A DNA stretch of 64,000 nucleotides, from NCBI GenBank assembly GCA_963833115.1, contig CAWHWS010000002.1, forward strand, positions 310,001 through 374,000. The letters are read 5' to 3'. Positions 48,912-57,807 of this stretch are shown here, in pieces. The position numbers and the translations under genes were made by a program. Origin of the DNA: Hasllibacter sp963833115 (GTDB lineage Bacteria; Pseudomonadota; Alphaproteobacteria; Rhodobacterales; Rhodobacteraceae). Each line of letters opens with the position of its first letter. Positions within the stretch are counted from its first letter, which is position 1. A model generated the notes under the pieces. The model ran no database searches. It saw only the letters and a program-made list of their open reading frames with translations, and was not told the DNA's origin.

Positions 48912-49808
48912 CTAGCGCGGCGGGACGTGCCGCGCGGCCCAGTCGGCGGCGGCCCGATCCTCCACCTCGTCGCGCTCGATCGCGGCGACGGTGCGCATCA
49001 CCCGCCGCCCGTAATCCGCCGCGGCGAGGTTCGACCCCCGCGCGATCTTGGCGCGCAGCTCCGCGTCCGAACGGGTGTAGTAATGGTTGAGCCGCACCCG
49101 CGCCGTGGAGAGGAACGCGCCGCTGCGCCGGGCCCCGAACGTCGCCTCCTCCCCCGCGTCGTTCCAGGTCCGCTCCCCGTGCGTGCGCATCTCGTGCACC
49201 CCCGCGACGCGCACCGCGCGGGGATCGACCAGCATCTTGAACCCCGAGGCCCCGCGCGCGGGGTCCATCGGGTCGCGCGCGCGCGCCAGGTATCCCGCCA
49301 CCGTGCCCTCGGGCGGCGCCTCCGCGCGCCCGCCGCGCCCGAACATGTGCCAGGGCAGGGACACGTTCGGCGCCTCGAGCCCCTCCAGCGCCGCGTCCAG
49401 CGTCCGCGCCCCGGTCGGCATCAGGAACTCGTCCGCGTCGAGGAAGGCCATCCACCGATGCGCGCCGCCGAAATTGGCGAGCGCGTGGGCGTAGGCCGCG
49501 ACCTGGTTGTGCACCCGCCCGCCGCCCAGCCAGCCCCCCGTCGCGTCCTCGAACCGCTGCGCCCAGGGGATCACGGTCGTCTCCGGCATGGCGGCGCGCG
49601 CCGCCTCCGCCGTGCCGTCCGCGCTGCCGTCGTCGTAGAGGTAGAGCCGCGCCGCGCCCGCCGCGCGGTGGAACGCGGCCCATTCGCCCACATGCGCGCC
49701 CTCGTTCCGCATGATCGCGACGATGGCGAGCCCCGTCCGCCCCGCATCCCCGGCCGGCGGCCGCACCCGCAGGCGAGTGACCACCTTGCCCCGGTCCCAG
49801 AGCCTCAC
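48912..49808 (-). CDS. Glycosyltransferase family 2 protein (PF13704-like)
   Basis: The 298-residue protein starts at a GTG (49808) overlapping the MFS stop. Donor-site features are LAIVAIMRNEGAHVGEWAAFHRAAGA, LYLYDDGSADGT and HRWMAFLDADEFLMP (metal-binding DxD type), with a late ARVRLNHYYTRSDAELRAKIARG. This is the architecture of bacterial GT2/GT92-like transferases often found in surface polysaccharide loci, though none surrounds it here. Acceptor and donor unknown. Confidence 0.85.
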   Translation of the reverse strand: MRLWDRGKVVTRLRVRPPAGDAGRTGLAIVAIMRNEGAHVGEWAAFHRAAGAARLYLYDDGSADGTAEAARAAMPETTVIPWAQRFEDATGGWLGGGRVHNQVAAYAHALANFGGAHRWMAFLDADEFLMPTGARTLDAALEGLEAPNVSLPWHMFGRGGRAEAPPEGTVAGYLARARDPMDPARGASGFKMLVDPRAVRVAGVHEMRTHGERTWNDAGEEATFGARRSGAFLSTARVRLNHYYTRSDAELRAKIARGSNLAAADYGRRVMRTVAAIERDEVEDRAAADWAARHVPPR

Positions 49809-51002
49809 CCTCGGCCCGCCCGCATCAGAAGCGCCGCCGCCGGCGCCGCCAGGATCGCCGCGAACAGGCCGAAGGCGTTCTGGAGCCCGATCGCCGCCAG
49901 CGGCTGCGAGATCAGGGGCGAGGCGAACTGCCCCAGGAACACCGTGGCGGTGAGCATCCCCGCCATCCGCCCGCGCCGGCTCTCGGGCACCAGCGCGAGC
50001 ATCGTCGTCGTCAGCGCCGGGAACACGAGGCCCAGCCCGACGCCCAGGAGCACCATCGCCGCCATGACCGCAATGAGGCCCCCCGCCGCCCAGAGCACCG
50101 CGAACGCCGCCGCCATGAGCGCCCAGGACGCCCCGACCACCGCGCCGAACGGCCGCCCCGCCGCCACGCGCGCATAGCTCAGGGAGGTCAGCGACGAGGT
50201 CAGCGTCGCGCCCCCCAGCGCCGCCCCCGCCATCCACGGATCGGGCAGCGCCAGAATCCCGCGCGAGGAGGAACGGCAGCTGCACCGGCACGAGGTAGAA
50301 CGCCAGCATCGTGACGAACCCCGCGACCAGCACCCCCCGCACCTGCCGCGGCATCGCGTCCGGCGCGGCGCCCGCGACGCGCGGCGCTGGCGCCGCCGGC
50401 TCGAAGAGATAGGCCCGCGCCAGCAGCGGCACCGCCAGCGCCGCGAGGTAGATCGCGAAGGGCGCGCGCCAGCCGATCTCCGCCGCGAGCCCGCCCCCGG
50501 TCACGAACACGAGCCCGCCCAGCCCCATGAACGCCGACTGCACGCCGAGGAACCGCGCCCGCTCCGGCCCCGCGAAATAGTCGCCCACCAGGGTCGTCGC
50601 CGTGGTCATCACCGCCGCCACCGACAGGCCGAGCAGCGCCCGCGAGGCCAGGAGCGCCGGCAGCGTCTCCACCCACAGCCCCGCCGTGCCCGCCGCCGCG
50701 TAGAGGAGCGCCCCCGCCACCAGCACCCGCAGCCGCCCCGCCCGCTCGATCAGGAACCCCGCGAAGGGCGCGCACAGCGCGATGAACAGCGCCGGCATCG
50801 TCAGCACCAGCCGCACCAGGATGTCCGCCCCCGGCGTCCCCTCGAAATGCGCGCGCATCCCCGGCAGCCCGGGCGAGATCGTCGCCCCCGACATCACCGT
50901 CAGGGACGCCGCCACCAGGAGCGCGGCGCGCAGCCCCCGCCCGGTCGGTCGCCCGGCCGGCAGGCCGGCGGGCCCCGGGGCGGTGGCGTCGGTCATGCTC
51001 AT
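49805..51002 (-). pseudogene. MFS drug/metabolite transporter interrupted by a one-base frameshift
   Basis: Residues from MSMTDATAPGP to about LVPVQLPFLL read in one frame and include the MFS loop FAGFLIERAGRLRVLVAGALL. From about 50264 the homologous continuation ILALPDPWMAGAALGGATL...GLGLVFPALTTTMLAL lies in the +1 frame to the stop at 49805. The total of 1,198 bases equals 399 codons plus one base, consistent with a single inserted base near the GCGC at 50261-50264. Restored, it would be about 398 residues with 12 helices (DHA1 type). Either a real null or a sequencing error. The glycosyltransferase start overlaps its stop. Confidence 0.85.
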
Positions 51003-51050
51003 GGCGCGCGTCTAGCGCGCGTCGCGCGCCGCGAACAGGGACCGCGCGGT

Positions 51051-51104
51051 CCATGCGCATGGGGTGTGCATGGCCCGTGCATGGCCCGTGCATCGCCGGT
51101 GCGG
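51051..51104 (+). repeat. GTGCATGG-rich dispersed repeat, copy 2
   Basis: The stretch repeats GTGCATGG/CCCGTGCATG units; 51052-51072 is identical to 18660-18680. It lies between the MFS start and the RluA-family stop, so it is upstream of the MFS gene in that gene's direction. Confidence 0.7.
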
Positions 51105-51117
51105 GCGCCGGAGACCC

Positions 51118-51789
51118 TCAGAAATCGGGCGGCGCCGACACCGTCATCCACGCGCCCCCGTCCGGATGGCGCAGCCGCAGGCTCTCCGAATGGAGCATCA
51201 TCCGGGGGTGCGCGGCGGCGGTCTCCGGCGCGTAGAACGGATCGCCCAGGATCGGATGCCCCAGCGACAGCATGTGCACCCGAAGCTGATGCGTGCGCCC
51301 CGTCCGGGGCATCAGCCGCGCCCGCGTCTCGCCCCCCTCCGCGCGCACCACGCGCCAGTCCGTGCGCGCCGGGCGGCCGTTCGCATGGTCGACATGGTGC
51401 AGCGGGCGGTTCGGCCAATCCACCGCCAGAGGCAGGTCGACGCTCCCCGTCTCGGGCGTTAAAATCCCTTGCAATCGAGCGACATAGGTCTTCGTCGGCA
51501 CCCGCCGCTCGAACTGCAGCCCCAGGTGCCGCTGCGCCCCCGGCGTGCGCGCGAACACCATCACCCCAGAGGTGTCCCGGTCCAGCCGGTGCACCAGCAG
51601 CACCCCCGGCATCGCCGCCTCCAGCCGGGCCATCAGGCAATCGGCCAGGTGCGCTCCCTTGCCCGGCACCGACAGGAGGCCCGCGGGCTTGTCCACCAGG
51701 ACGATGAGCCCGTCCTGGTGCAGGATCCGAAGGGGCCCGTCCGGCGGATCGTAGGCCGATCCCGGCAGGGCCGGCGCGGCCTCGCTCAC
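51118..51789 (-). CDS. RluA-family RNA pseudouridine synthase
   Basis: This 223-residue enzyme has the catalytic motif VHRLDRDTSGVMVFA with Asp70, an N-terminal VLVDKPAGLLSVPGKG, QFERRVPTKTYVARL, RLMPRTGRTHQLRVHMLSLGHPILGDPFY and a terminal RHPDGGAWMTVSAPPDF. It lacks an S4 domain, as in RluA/TruC subgroups acting on 23S rRNA or tRNA; the exact target cannot be told. A GTG at 51789 begins MSEAAPALPG. The thiolase gene ends 20 bases upstream. Confidence 0.9.
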   Translation of the reverse strand: MSEAAPALPGSAYDPPDGPLRILHQDGLIVLVDKPAGLLSVPGKGAHLADCLMARLEAAMPGVLLVHRLDRDTSGVMVFARTPGAQRHLGLQFERRVPTKTYVARLQGILTPETGSVDLPLAVDWPNRPLHHVDHANGRPARTDWRVVRAEGGETRARLMPRTGRTHQLRVHMLSLGHPILGDPFYAPETAAAHPRMMLHSESLRLRHPDGGAWMTVSAPPDF

Positions 51790-51808
51790 GGGCGGGCCGG
51801 CGCGCCGC

Positions 51809-52969
51809 TCACGGCCGCTCGATGGCGACCGCCGTGCCCTCGCCGCCCCCGATGCAGATCGCGGCGACCCCCCTCCTGAGCCCCCGCGCCTCCAGCGCAT
51901 GAAGGAGCGTCACCACGATCCGCGCGCCCGACGCGCCGATCGGATGGCCCAGCGCGCAGGCCCCGCCGTTCACGTTCATCCGCTCGCGCGGCACGCCCAT
52001 CTCCCGCATGAAGGCCATCGGCACCACCGCGAAGGCCTCGTTCACCTCCCAGAGGTCGACGTCGCCCACCGTCCACCCGATCCGCTCCAGCAGCTTGCGC
52101 GCCACAGGGATCGGGGCGGTCGCGAAGAGGGCCGGCGCCTGCGCGTGCCCGGCCTGCCCGACGATGCGGGCGCGCACGCCCTCCGCCTCGTCCTCCCGCT
52201 CGACCACCAGGGCCGCGGCCCCGTCGCTGATCGAGGATGCGTTGGCGGCCGTCACGGTCCCGCCCTCGCGGAACGCGGGGCGCAGGGTGGGGATCTTGTC
52301 GGGCCGGGCCAGCCCGGGCTGCTCGTCCCGGGCGACCACGGCCTCGCCCCGGCGGGCGCGCACCGTCACCGGGGCGATCTCCGCATCGAAGCCGCCGCCC
52401 TGCGCCGCCAGCGCGTTCTCCAGTGATTCCAGGGCGTAGGCGTCCTGCATCGCCCTCGTGAACTGGAACGCCTCCGCGCAGTCCTCAGCGAAGCTGCCCA
52501 TCAGGCGGCCGCTGTCATAGGCGTCCTCGAGCCCGTCGAGGAACATCGAATCGACGATGCGGCCATGCCCCATCCGCGCCCCGCCCCGCATCTTGGGCAG
52601 GAGGTACGGCGCGTTCGTCATGGATTCCATGCCGCCCGCCACGATCCGCCCGCCATGGAGGCGCGCGCGGTCCGCCGCCTGCATCAGGGCCTGCATCCCG
52701 GAGCCGCACATCTTGTTGATCGTGGTCGCCGGCACGTCCTCTGGCAAGCCGGCGGCGAACCCGGCCTGGCGCGCCGGGGCCTGTCCCTGGCCGGCCGGCA
52801 GGACGCAGCCCATCAGCACCTCCTGCGCGCCCCGCCCCGCCAGGGCGGCCCGGATCGCGGCCCCGCCCAGCTCGGGCGCGGAGGCGTCCGAGAGCGCGCC
52901 CTGGAAGCCGCCCATCGGCGTGCGCGCCGCCCCCGTGATCACCGCGGACGGCCCGGAATTGGCTTTCAT
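51809..52969 (-). CDS. Acetyl-CoA C-acetyltransferase (thiolase)
   Basis: The 386-residue thiolase retains the nucleophile in INKMCGSGMQALMQAA, the His of NVNGGACALGHPIGASGARI and the second Cys in CIGGGEGTAVAIE. It condenses or cleaves acyl-CoA. The start MKANSGPSAVITGAARTP at 52969 is divergent from the STAS gene, with a palindrome between them. No paired beta-oxidation or PHB gene is adjacent. Confidence 0.95.
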   Translation of the reverse strand: MKANSGPSAVITGAARTPMGGFQGALSDASAPELGGAAIRAALAGRGAQEVLMGCVLPAGQGQAPARQAGFAAGLPEDVPATTINKMCGSGMQALMQAADRARLHGGRIVAGGMESMTNAPYLLPKMRGGARMGHGRIVDSMFLDGLEDAYDSGRLMGSFAEDCAEAFQFTRAMQDAYALESLENALAAQGGGFDAEIAPVTVRARRGEAVVARDEQPGLARPDKIPTLRPAFREGGTVTAANASSISDGAAALVVEREDEAEGVRARIVGQAGHAQAPALFATAPIPVARKLLERIGWTVGDVDLWEVNEAFAVVPMAFMREMGVPRERMNVNGGACALGHPIGASGARIVVTLLHALEARGLRRGVAAICIGGGEGTAVAIERP

Positions 52970-53003
52970 TGAGTCGATCTCCCCCGGCCACGCGCCGATC
53001 CCG

Positions 53004-53019
53004 GTTACCGGATGGTAAC
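53004..53019. promoter_or_regulatory. Perfect inverted repeat, candidate operator
   Basis: GTTACC at 53004-53009 and GGTAAC at 53014-53019 surround GGAT. The 16-base palindrome lies in the 97-base divergent region between the thiolase and STAS genes. An adjoining short hairpin (53019-53024 with 53030-53035) overlaps it by one base. It is a plausible binding site for a dimeric regulator. Confidence 0.5.
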
Positions 53020-53066
53020 GTCTGCCGTCCAGACGGGGGCTCCGATAGGAACGACCGGAGGCTCTC

Positions 53067-53402
53067 ATGGACGTCATCGTCGAAGACCAGGGGGACGGCC
53101 GCGTGGTCCGGATCCGCGAGGATCGGATCGACGCCGCCTCCTCGATCCAATTCAAGGACGCGGTGCGCCGCGCCGCCAGCGGGGCGGAGGGCCGCGTGAT
53201 CCTGGACCTGGATCAGGTCGACTTCATCGATTCCAGCGGCCTCGGCGCCGTGGTCTCCACGATGAAGATGCTGGCCCCGGCGCGGAAGCTGGAGCTCGCG
53301 AACCTTCGACCGAACGTCGCCAAGGTGTTCGCGCTCACGCGGATGGATCGCGTCTTCGTGATCCACAAGGCGTGCGCGGCGGAGCCCGGCCATGCTGCCT
53401 GA
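53067..53402 (+). CDS. STAS-domain anti-sigma-factor antagonist (RsbV/SpoIIAA-like)
   Basis: The 111-residue single STAS domain has the phosphorylation loop VDFIDSSGLGAVVSTMKML with Ser56/Ser57, and KLELANLRPNVAKVFALTRMDRVF. In partner-switching systems the unphosphorylated protein sequesters an RsbW-type kinase; phosphorylation at this Ser reverses it. It overlaps the downstream kinase-like gene by 11 bases. No sigma factor or phosphatase gene adjoins the pair. Confidence 0.93.
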   Translation: MDVIVEDQGDGRVVRIREDRIDAASSIQFKDAVRRAASGAEGRVILDLDQVDFIDSSGLGAVVSTMKMLAPARKLELANLRPNVAKVFALTRMDRVFVIHKACAAEPGHAA

Positions 53403-53895
53403 CATGGACAGGACCACCGCACCCCGGGAAGAACGTCGCGCCGCCCGCCGCGAGGGCCGGCTCGAGCTGCGCATGATCTTCCCCTCCGACCTCATCGCCG
53501 TGCGCACCGCGCTGGGCAGCGCGCTGAGCGGACTGCGCTATCTCGAGCTCTCCGAAGAGGAGGGCGGCACCGTCGAGCTGGTCCTCGCCGAGGCCATGAA
53601 CAACGTGGTCGAGCACGCCTACAGGGACGGCTCCGGCGTGATCGAGCTGCGGGTCGCGAACTCGGCGGACGGGCTGTTCTGCGAGGTGCTCGACGACGGC
53701 AAGGGCATGTCCGGCCTGCCCGCGGGGACCGGCCCCGAGCTGGAGCCTCCGCCGCCGACCGACGACATGCCCGAGGGCGGCTTCGGCTGGTTCCTCATCC
53801 GCAGCCTGGCGCGCGATCTGCACTATGCCCGCGAGGACGGGCGCAACCGCCTGACCTTCCGCATCGAACTGTCGGGCCCCGTTCGCGCCCACTGA
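53392..53895 (+). CDS. RsbW/SpoIIAB-like serine kinase / anti-sigma ATPase domain protein
   Basis: The protein has up to 167 residues; a second ATG at 53404 begins MDRTTAPREE. The GHKL ATP site is intact: N-box LAEAMNNVVEHAY, G1 VLDDGKGM and G2 GGFGWFLIRSLA, with no histidine-kinase phosphoacceptor domain. It likely phosphorylates the co-encoded STAS protein and binds another target. The N-terminus is basic and charged. Translationally coupled to the STAS gene. Confidence 0.9.
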   Translation: MLPDMDRTTAPREERRAARREGRLELRMIFPSDLIAVRTALGSALSGLRYLELSEEEGGTVELVLAEAMNNVVEHAYRDGSGVIELRVANSADGLFCEVLDDGKGMSGLPAGTGPELEPPPPTDDMPEGGFGWFLIRSLARDLHYAREDGRNRLTFRIELSGPVRAH

Positions 53896-54272
53896 TGCCG
53901 CCGGCCCGCTGACGGCGCCGGCGGCGGGCGGCCGAAGGGCGCGCGGGCGGCGCTGACTGGCGGCCCTCGGCGCCGCCCTTGGCCGGTCTCTTCCGCGCGC
54001 GCCGCGACCCGGCCGGCGGCCGCGGGACCGGACGACGGCTGCCCCCCGGGGCCGTCGCGGGCGCGGCGCATCCCTGCCGCCGCCCGGCCCGATGCCGGAT
54101 CGATGCCGGATCGACGCCGGTCCGATGCCGGACCGCGAGCCGTCTGTCGCGCCGGCCCGGCGCCGGATGCCGCACAGAGCCCTCCGGGTCCGTCCCGCCC
54201 CGCGCCCCCCCGGCGCGCGCCGCCTTGCCCGCGGCGCCGGCGCGCTTAGGGTGCGGCGTCGAACGGGGGACC
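53896..54272. other. 377-base intergenic region without a recognisable gene
   Basis: This very GC-rich stretch between the RsbW-like gene and gamma-glutamyltransferase carries no convincing coding frame, promoter or terminator. It contains the 11-base tandem array at 54090-54133. Low-complexity arginine/proline frames here look like composition artefacts. Confidence 0.5.
54090..54133 (+). repeat. Tandem array of four 11-base units
   Basis: The units at 54090-54100 and 54101-54111 are identical (CGATGCCGGAT); 54112-54122 and 54123-54133 differ at two positions and one position, respectively. The period is one helical turn. Confidence 0.85.
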
Positions 54273-55847
54273 ATGCTGATGCGGGACTTTCAGATGCCGG
54301 GGCGGTCCACCGTCCACGCCGCGCGGGGCATGTGCGCGACCTCCCACCCGCTCGCCGCCGCCGCCGCCGTCGACATCCTGCGCGCCGGGGGCAACGCGGC
54401 CGATGCCGCCATCGCCGGCGCGGTCCTCCTGGGCCTGTGCGAGCCGCAGATGACGGGGATCGGCGGCGACTGCTTCGCCCTCGTGAAGCCCGCGGGCGGC
54501 GAGGCGGTGCGCGCCCTCAACGGCTCCGGCCGCGCGCCCGCCGGTGCGGACGCCGCGGCCCTGCGCGCCACCGGCGCCACGGCCGTGCCCGTCGACCGGG
54601 CCGAGGCGATCACCCTGCCCGGCGCCGTCGACGCGTTCGTGCGCCTGGCGGGCGATCACGGCCGCATGGCCCTGGCGGAGCTCCTGGCCCCGGCCATCGA
54701 CTATGCCGAGGCGGGCGTGCCCGTCGCCCCGCGCACCGCCTTCGACTGGGCCCGCGATGCCGGACGCCTGCAGGGCGCGGCGCGGCGCCATTACCTGCTC
54801 GGCGGCGAGCCGCCCCGCGCGGGCCAGGTCTTCCGCGCGCCCGGCCAGGCCGAGGTCCTGCGCCGGATCGCGGCCGAGGGGCGCGCCGGCTTCTACGAGG
54901 GCGAGGTCGCCGACGACATGCTCGCCGCCCTGCGCGCCGCGGGCGGCGCCCACGCGGCGCCGGACCTCGCCGACACCCGTGCCGACTGGCACGATCCGAT
55001 CTCGGCCGACTATTCCGGCCGCACCCTGATCGAGCATCCGCCGAACGGGCAGGGCGCGACCGCGCTCCTGATGGCGCGCATCCTCGCACGAACGGACTAC
55101 GCCGCGCAGGATCCGCTCGGCGCCGCGCGCGTCCACCTGGAGGCCGAGGCCGCCAAGCTCGCCTACGACGCGCGCGACCGCCTCATAGCCGACGGCGCGG
55201 ACGTGGGGGACATGCTGTCGGACCCCATGGCGGACACGCTCGCCGCCCTGATCGATCCGGCCCGCGCCATGGCGGACCCCCGCCGCGCCGCCGCGTCCGT
55301 CCACCGCGAGACCGTCTACATCACCGTGGTCGACGAGGACCGCATGGCCGTCAGCCTGATCTACTCGATCTTCCACGGTTTCGGCTCCGGCATCGCGTCC
55401 GAGCGCTTCGGCATCCTGTTCCAGAACCGCGGCGCCGGCTTCACCCTCGAGGACGGCCACCCCAACGAGCTCGCCCCCGGCCGCCGCCCGATGCACACGA
55501 TCATCCCCGCCATGACCGCGCGGGACGGGCGCATCGACATGACCTTCGGCGTGATGGGCGGACAGTACCAGCCCAACGGCCATGTCCGCGTCCTGTCCAA
55601 CATGGCCGATCACGGCATGGACCCGCAGGAGGCGATCGACGCGCCGCGCGCCTTCGCCTCGGACGGGCGGCTGGCGGTCGAGCGCGGCTACCCGGACGCG
55701 GTGCGCGCCGCGCTCGCCGAGATCGGCCACGACGTGCACGTGCCGGAGGTCCCGATCGGCGGCGCGCAGGCGATCGTCATCGGCGCGGACGGCGTGCTGA
55801 CCGGGGCGAGCGATCCGCGCAAGGACGGCTGCGCCCTTGGCTGGTAG
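54273..55847 (+). CDS. Gamma-glutamyltransferase family protein (Ntn hydrolase)
   Basis: The 524-residue protein resembles the GGT/cephalosporin-acylase group. Features: FCATSHPLAA-type N-terminus (MCATSHPLAAAAAVDILRAGGNAADAAIA), MTGIGGDCFALV, GRMALAELLAPAIDYAEAG, PPNGQGATALLMARIL, the autoprocessing nucleophile Thr347 in HRETVYITVVDEDRMAVSLI, and FGVMGGQYQPNGHVRVLSNM. No signal peptide is seen, unlike E. coli Ggt, so it probably acts in the cytoplasm. Its stop lies one base from the convergent hspQ stop. Confidence 0.92.
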   Translation: MLMRDFQMPGRSTVHAARGMCATSHPLAAAAAVDILRAGGNAADAAIAGAVLLGLCEPQMTGIGGDCFALVKPAGGEAVRALNGSGRAPAGADAAALRATGATAVPVDRAEAITLPGAVDAFVRLAGDHGRMALAELLAPAIDYAEAGVPVAPRTAFDWARDAGRLQGAARRHYLLGGEPPRAGQVFRAPGQAEVLRRIAAEGRAGFYEGEVADDMLAALRAAGGAHAAPDLADTRADWHDPISADYSGRTLIEHPPNGQGATALLMARILARTDYAAQDPLGAARVHLEAEAAKLAYDARDRLIADGADVGDMLSDPMADTLAALIDPARAMADPRRAAASVHRETVYITVVDEDRMAVSLIYSIFHGFGSGIASERFGILFQNRGAGFTLEDGHPNELAPGRRPMHTIIPAMTARDGRIDMTFGVMGGQYQPNGHVRVLSNMADHGMDPQEAIDAPRAFASDGRLAVERGYPDAVRAALAEIGHDVHVPEVPIGGAQAIVIGADGVLTGASDPRKDGCALGW

Positions 55848-55848
55848 G

Positions 55849-56175
55849 TCAGTTCAGCTGCATCTGCACCCGGTAGGCGCCGTCCTCGATCTCGCCGAAG
55901 AGGCCGTCCATGTCCGGGTGGTGCACCGGCTCGCCGGTCGCGTCCGGCACGAGGTTCTGCTCGGAGACGTAGGCGACGTAGTAGGATGACGCGTTCTCCG
56001 CCAGCAGGTGGTAGAACGGCTGATCCTTGGCGGGCCGGCTGTCCTCGGGGATCGCCTCGTACCATTCGTCGCTGTTGGCGAACGCGGGATCGACGTCGAA
56101 CACCACGCCGCGGAAGGGGTGCTTCCGGTGGCGGACGATCTGTCCCAGGGCGTATTTGGCGTGTCCAGGCTGCAT
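55849..56175 (-). CDS. hspQ: Heat shock protein HspQ (YccV-like)
   Basis: The 108-residue protein has the hemimethylated-DNA-binding/YccV fold: KYALGQIVRHRKHPFRGVVFDVDPAF, DQPFYHLLAENASSYYVAYVSEQNL. In enterobacteria HspQ modulates Lon specificity. Start MQPGHAKYALG at 56175; an in-frame extension to 56235 is possible but not family-like. Divergent from the AEC transporter gene. Confidence 0.93.
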   Translation of the reverse strand: MQPGHAKYALGQIVRHRKHPFRGVVFDVDPAFANSDEWYEAIPEDSRPAKDQPFYHLLAENASSYYVAYVSEQNLVPDATGEPVHHPDMDGLFGEIEDGAYRVQMQLN

Positions 56176-56246
56176 CGCGCCACCGACATAGAGACTGCGT
56201 CGAATCCTGTCCATCGGGGGCGGCGCTCTCGGCACGGAAACGATCC

Positions 56247-57122
56247 GTGATCCTGGCGGTGGCGCAGATCGCGGCGCCGGTCTTCGCGCTCGCGGCCATC
56301 GGCTACGCCTGGGTCCGGGCGGGCTGGGACTACGACACCACCTTCGTGACCCGGCTGTCGATGACGCTCTCGGTGCCGTGCCTGATCTTCGTCGCCCTGA
56401 TGGAGGCCGAGATCGACCCCCGCGCGCTGCGCGACCTGACCCTGGCCACGCTCGCCGCCTATGCCGGCCTGATCGCCGCGTTCTGGGCCGTGGTCGCCGC
56501 CACCGGCATGGACCGGCGCACCTGGCTCGCGCCGCTGGCCTTCGGCAACACCGGCAATCTCGGCCTGCCCTTGGCGCTCTTCGCCTTCGGGGAGGCGGGC
56601 CTGACGCTCGCGGTCGTCGTCTTCGCGGTGATGGCGGTCCTGTCCTTCACCGTCGGCATCTGGTTCGTCTCGGGCGGGGGGAGCCCCGCGCGCGCGTTCA
56701 AGGAGCCGATGGTGGGCGCCACCCTCCTCGGCGCCGCCTGCCTCTGGTTCGGCGTCACGACCCCGGCCGTGGTGACCGAGACGCTCCGCCTCGTCGGGCA
56801 GATGGCGATCCCCATGATGCTGATCACGCTCGGCGTCGCCGTCGCCCGTCTGCGCCCGGCCGGCCTCCTGCGGCCGGTCGTGCTCTCGGCGGTCAAGGTC
56901 GCGCTGGGCGCCGGGATCGCCTGGGCCGCCGCGGCCGCCTTCGCCCTGCCGGAGACGGCGCGCGCGGTCCTGATCCTGCAGGCCGCGACGCCGGCGGCGG
57001 TGACCTCCTACCTCCTGGCGGTCAAGTACGGGGCGGATTCCGACGCGGTGGCCGGGCTCGTCGTGGTCTCCACGCTGATGAGCGTCCTCGCGCTTCCGAT
57101 GCTATTGGGCATCCTTCTCTGA
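56247..57122 (+). CDS. AEC (auxin efflux carrier) family transporter
   Basis: The 291-residue protein has about ten hydrophobic segments in two five-helix halves. Family features include TRLSMTLSVPCLIFVALMEAEID, APLAFGNTGNLGLPLALFAFGEAG and ILQAATPAAVTSYLLAVKYG. Bacterial relatives (for example MleP, MdcF) move organic acids. A GTG at 56247 (MILAVAQIAAPVFAL) was preferred. It shares a short divergent region with hspQ. Confidence 0.9.
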   Translation: MILAVAQIAAPVFALAAIGYAWVRAGWDYDTTFVTRLSMTLSVPCLIFVALMEAEIDPRALRDLTLATLAAYAGLIAAFWAVVAATGMDRRTWLAPLAFGNTGNLGLPLALFAFGEAGLTLAVVVFAVMAVLSFTVGIWFVSGGGSPARAFKEPMVGATLLGAACLWFGVTTPAVVTETLRLVGQMAIPMMLITLGVAVARLRPAGLLRPVVLSAVKVALGAGIAWAAAAAFALPETARAVLILQAATPAAVTSYLLAVKYGADSDAVAGLVVVSTLMSVLALPMLLGILL

Positions 57123-57218
57123 TCCGTGATCGCGGGCCGGTATCGACGGGGGCGCGCGGCTGCTAGGCAGGCGCCGAGGGGCGCGCCAGATGCCCCCGCA
57201 GACCCCGCGAGGCCGGCC

Positions 57219-57803
57219 ATGAGCAGACCCCTTCGCGCCCTCGTCCTGTTGATGCTCGTCGCCTCCTGCGGCAGCTCGAACGTGTCGGCGCCCCGCAATC
57301 TCGACGACGCCTGCGCCCTGGTGGCCGAACGGCCCCAGTACCTGCGCGCGATGACCCGCGCCGAGCGCGAATGGGGCGTCCCGGTCCCGATCCTCATGGC
57401 GTTCATCCACCAGGAATCGAAGTTCGTCGGCAACGCCCGCACGCCGCACCGCTACGCGCTCGGCGTCATCCCCGTCGGCCGGCAGTCGAGCGCCTACGGC
57501 TACAGCCAGGCGCTCGACGGCACCTGGGACGACTACCTCGCCGAGCGCGGCACCCGCCGGGCCAAGCGGGACGACATCCGGCACGCGACCGACTTCATGG
57601 GCTGGTACATGGACGGGACGACCCGCGCGCTCGGCATCCCCAAGACCGACCCCAAGCGCCAGTACCTCGCCTATCATGACGGGCGGGCCGGCTACCGGCG
57701 CGGCACGCACCTGCGCAAGGGCTGGCTCCTGGACGTCTCCGACCGCGTCGCCCGGCGGGCGCAGCGCTACGAGGCGCAGCTCGTCTCCTGCGGGCGCCGC
57801 TGA
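57219..57803 (+). CDS. Lipoprotein with SLT/lysozyme-like transglycosylase domain
   Basis: The 194-residue protein has a lipobox LVASCGSS (Cys at 17) and an SLT-type core PVPILMAFIHQESKFVGNARTP with the catalytic Glu, then SSAYGYSQALDGTWDDYLAERG and YLAYHDGRAGYRRGTH. It is expected to be an envelope-anchored lytic transglycosylase that cuts peptidoglycan glycan strands. It converges with lolA, whose product carries lipoproteins to the outer membrane. Confidence 0.88.
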   Translation: MSRPLRALVLLMLVASCGSSNVSAPRNLDDACALVAERPQYLRAMTRAEREWGVPVPILMAFIHQESKFVGNARTPHRYALGVIPVGRQSSAYGYSQALDGTWDDYLAERGTRRAKRDDIRHATDFMGWYMDGTTRALGIPKTDPKRQYLAYHDGRAGYRRGTHLRKGWLLDVSDRVARRAQRYEAQLVSCGRR

Positions 57804-57807
57804 GGGA

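Noticed and set aside
48912..51002. An apparent 696-residue MFS-glycosyltransferase fusion in a single frame.
   Set aside because: The middle part is low-complexity; the real MFS C-terminal half is in another frame, so the continuity is produced by the frameshift.
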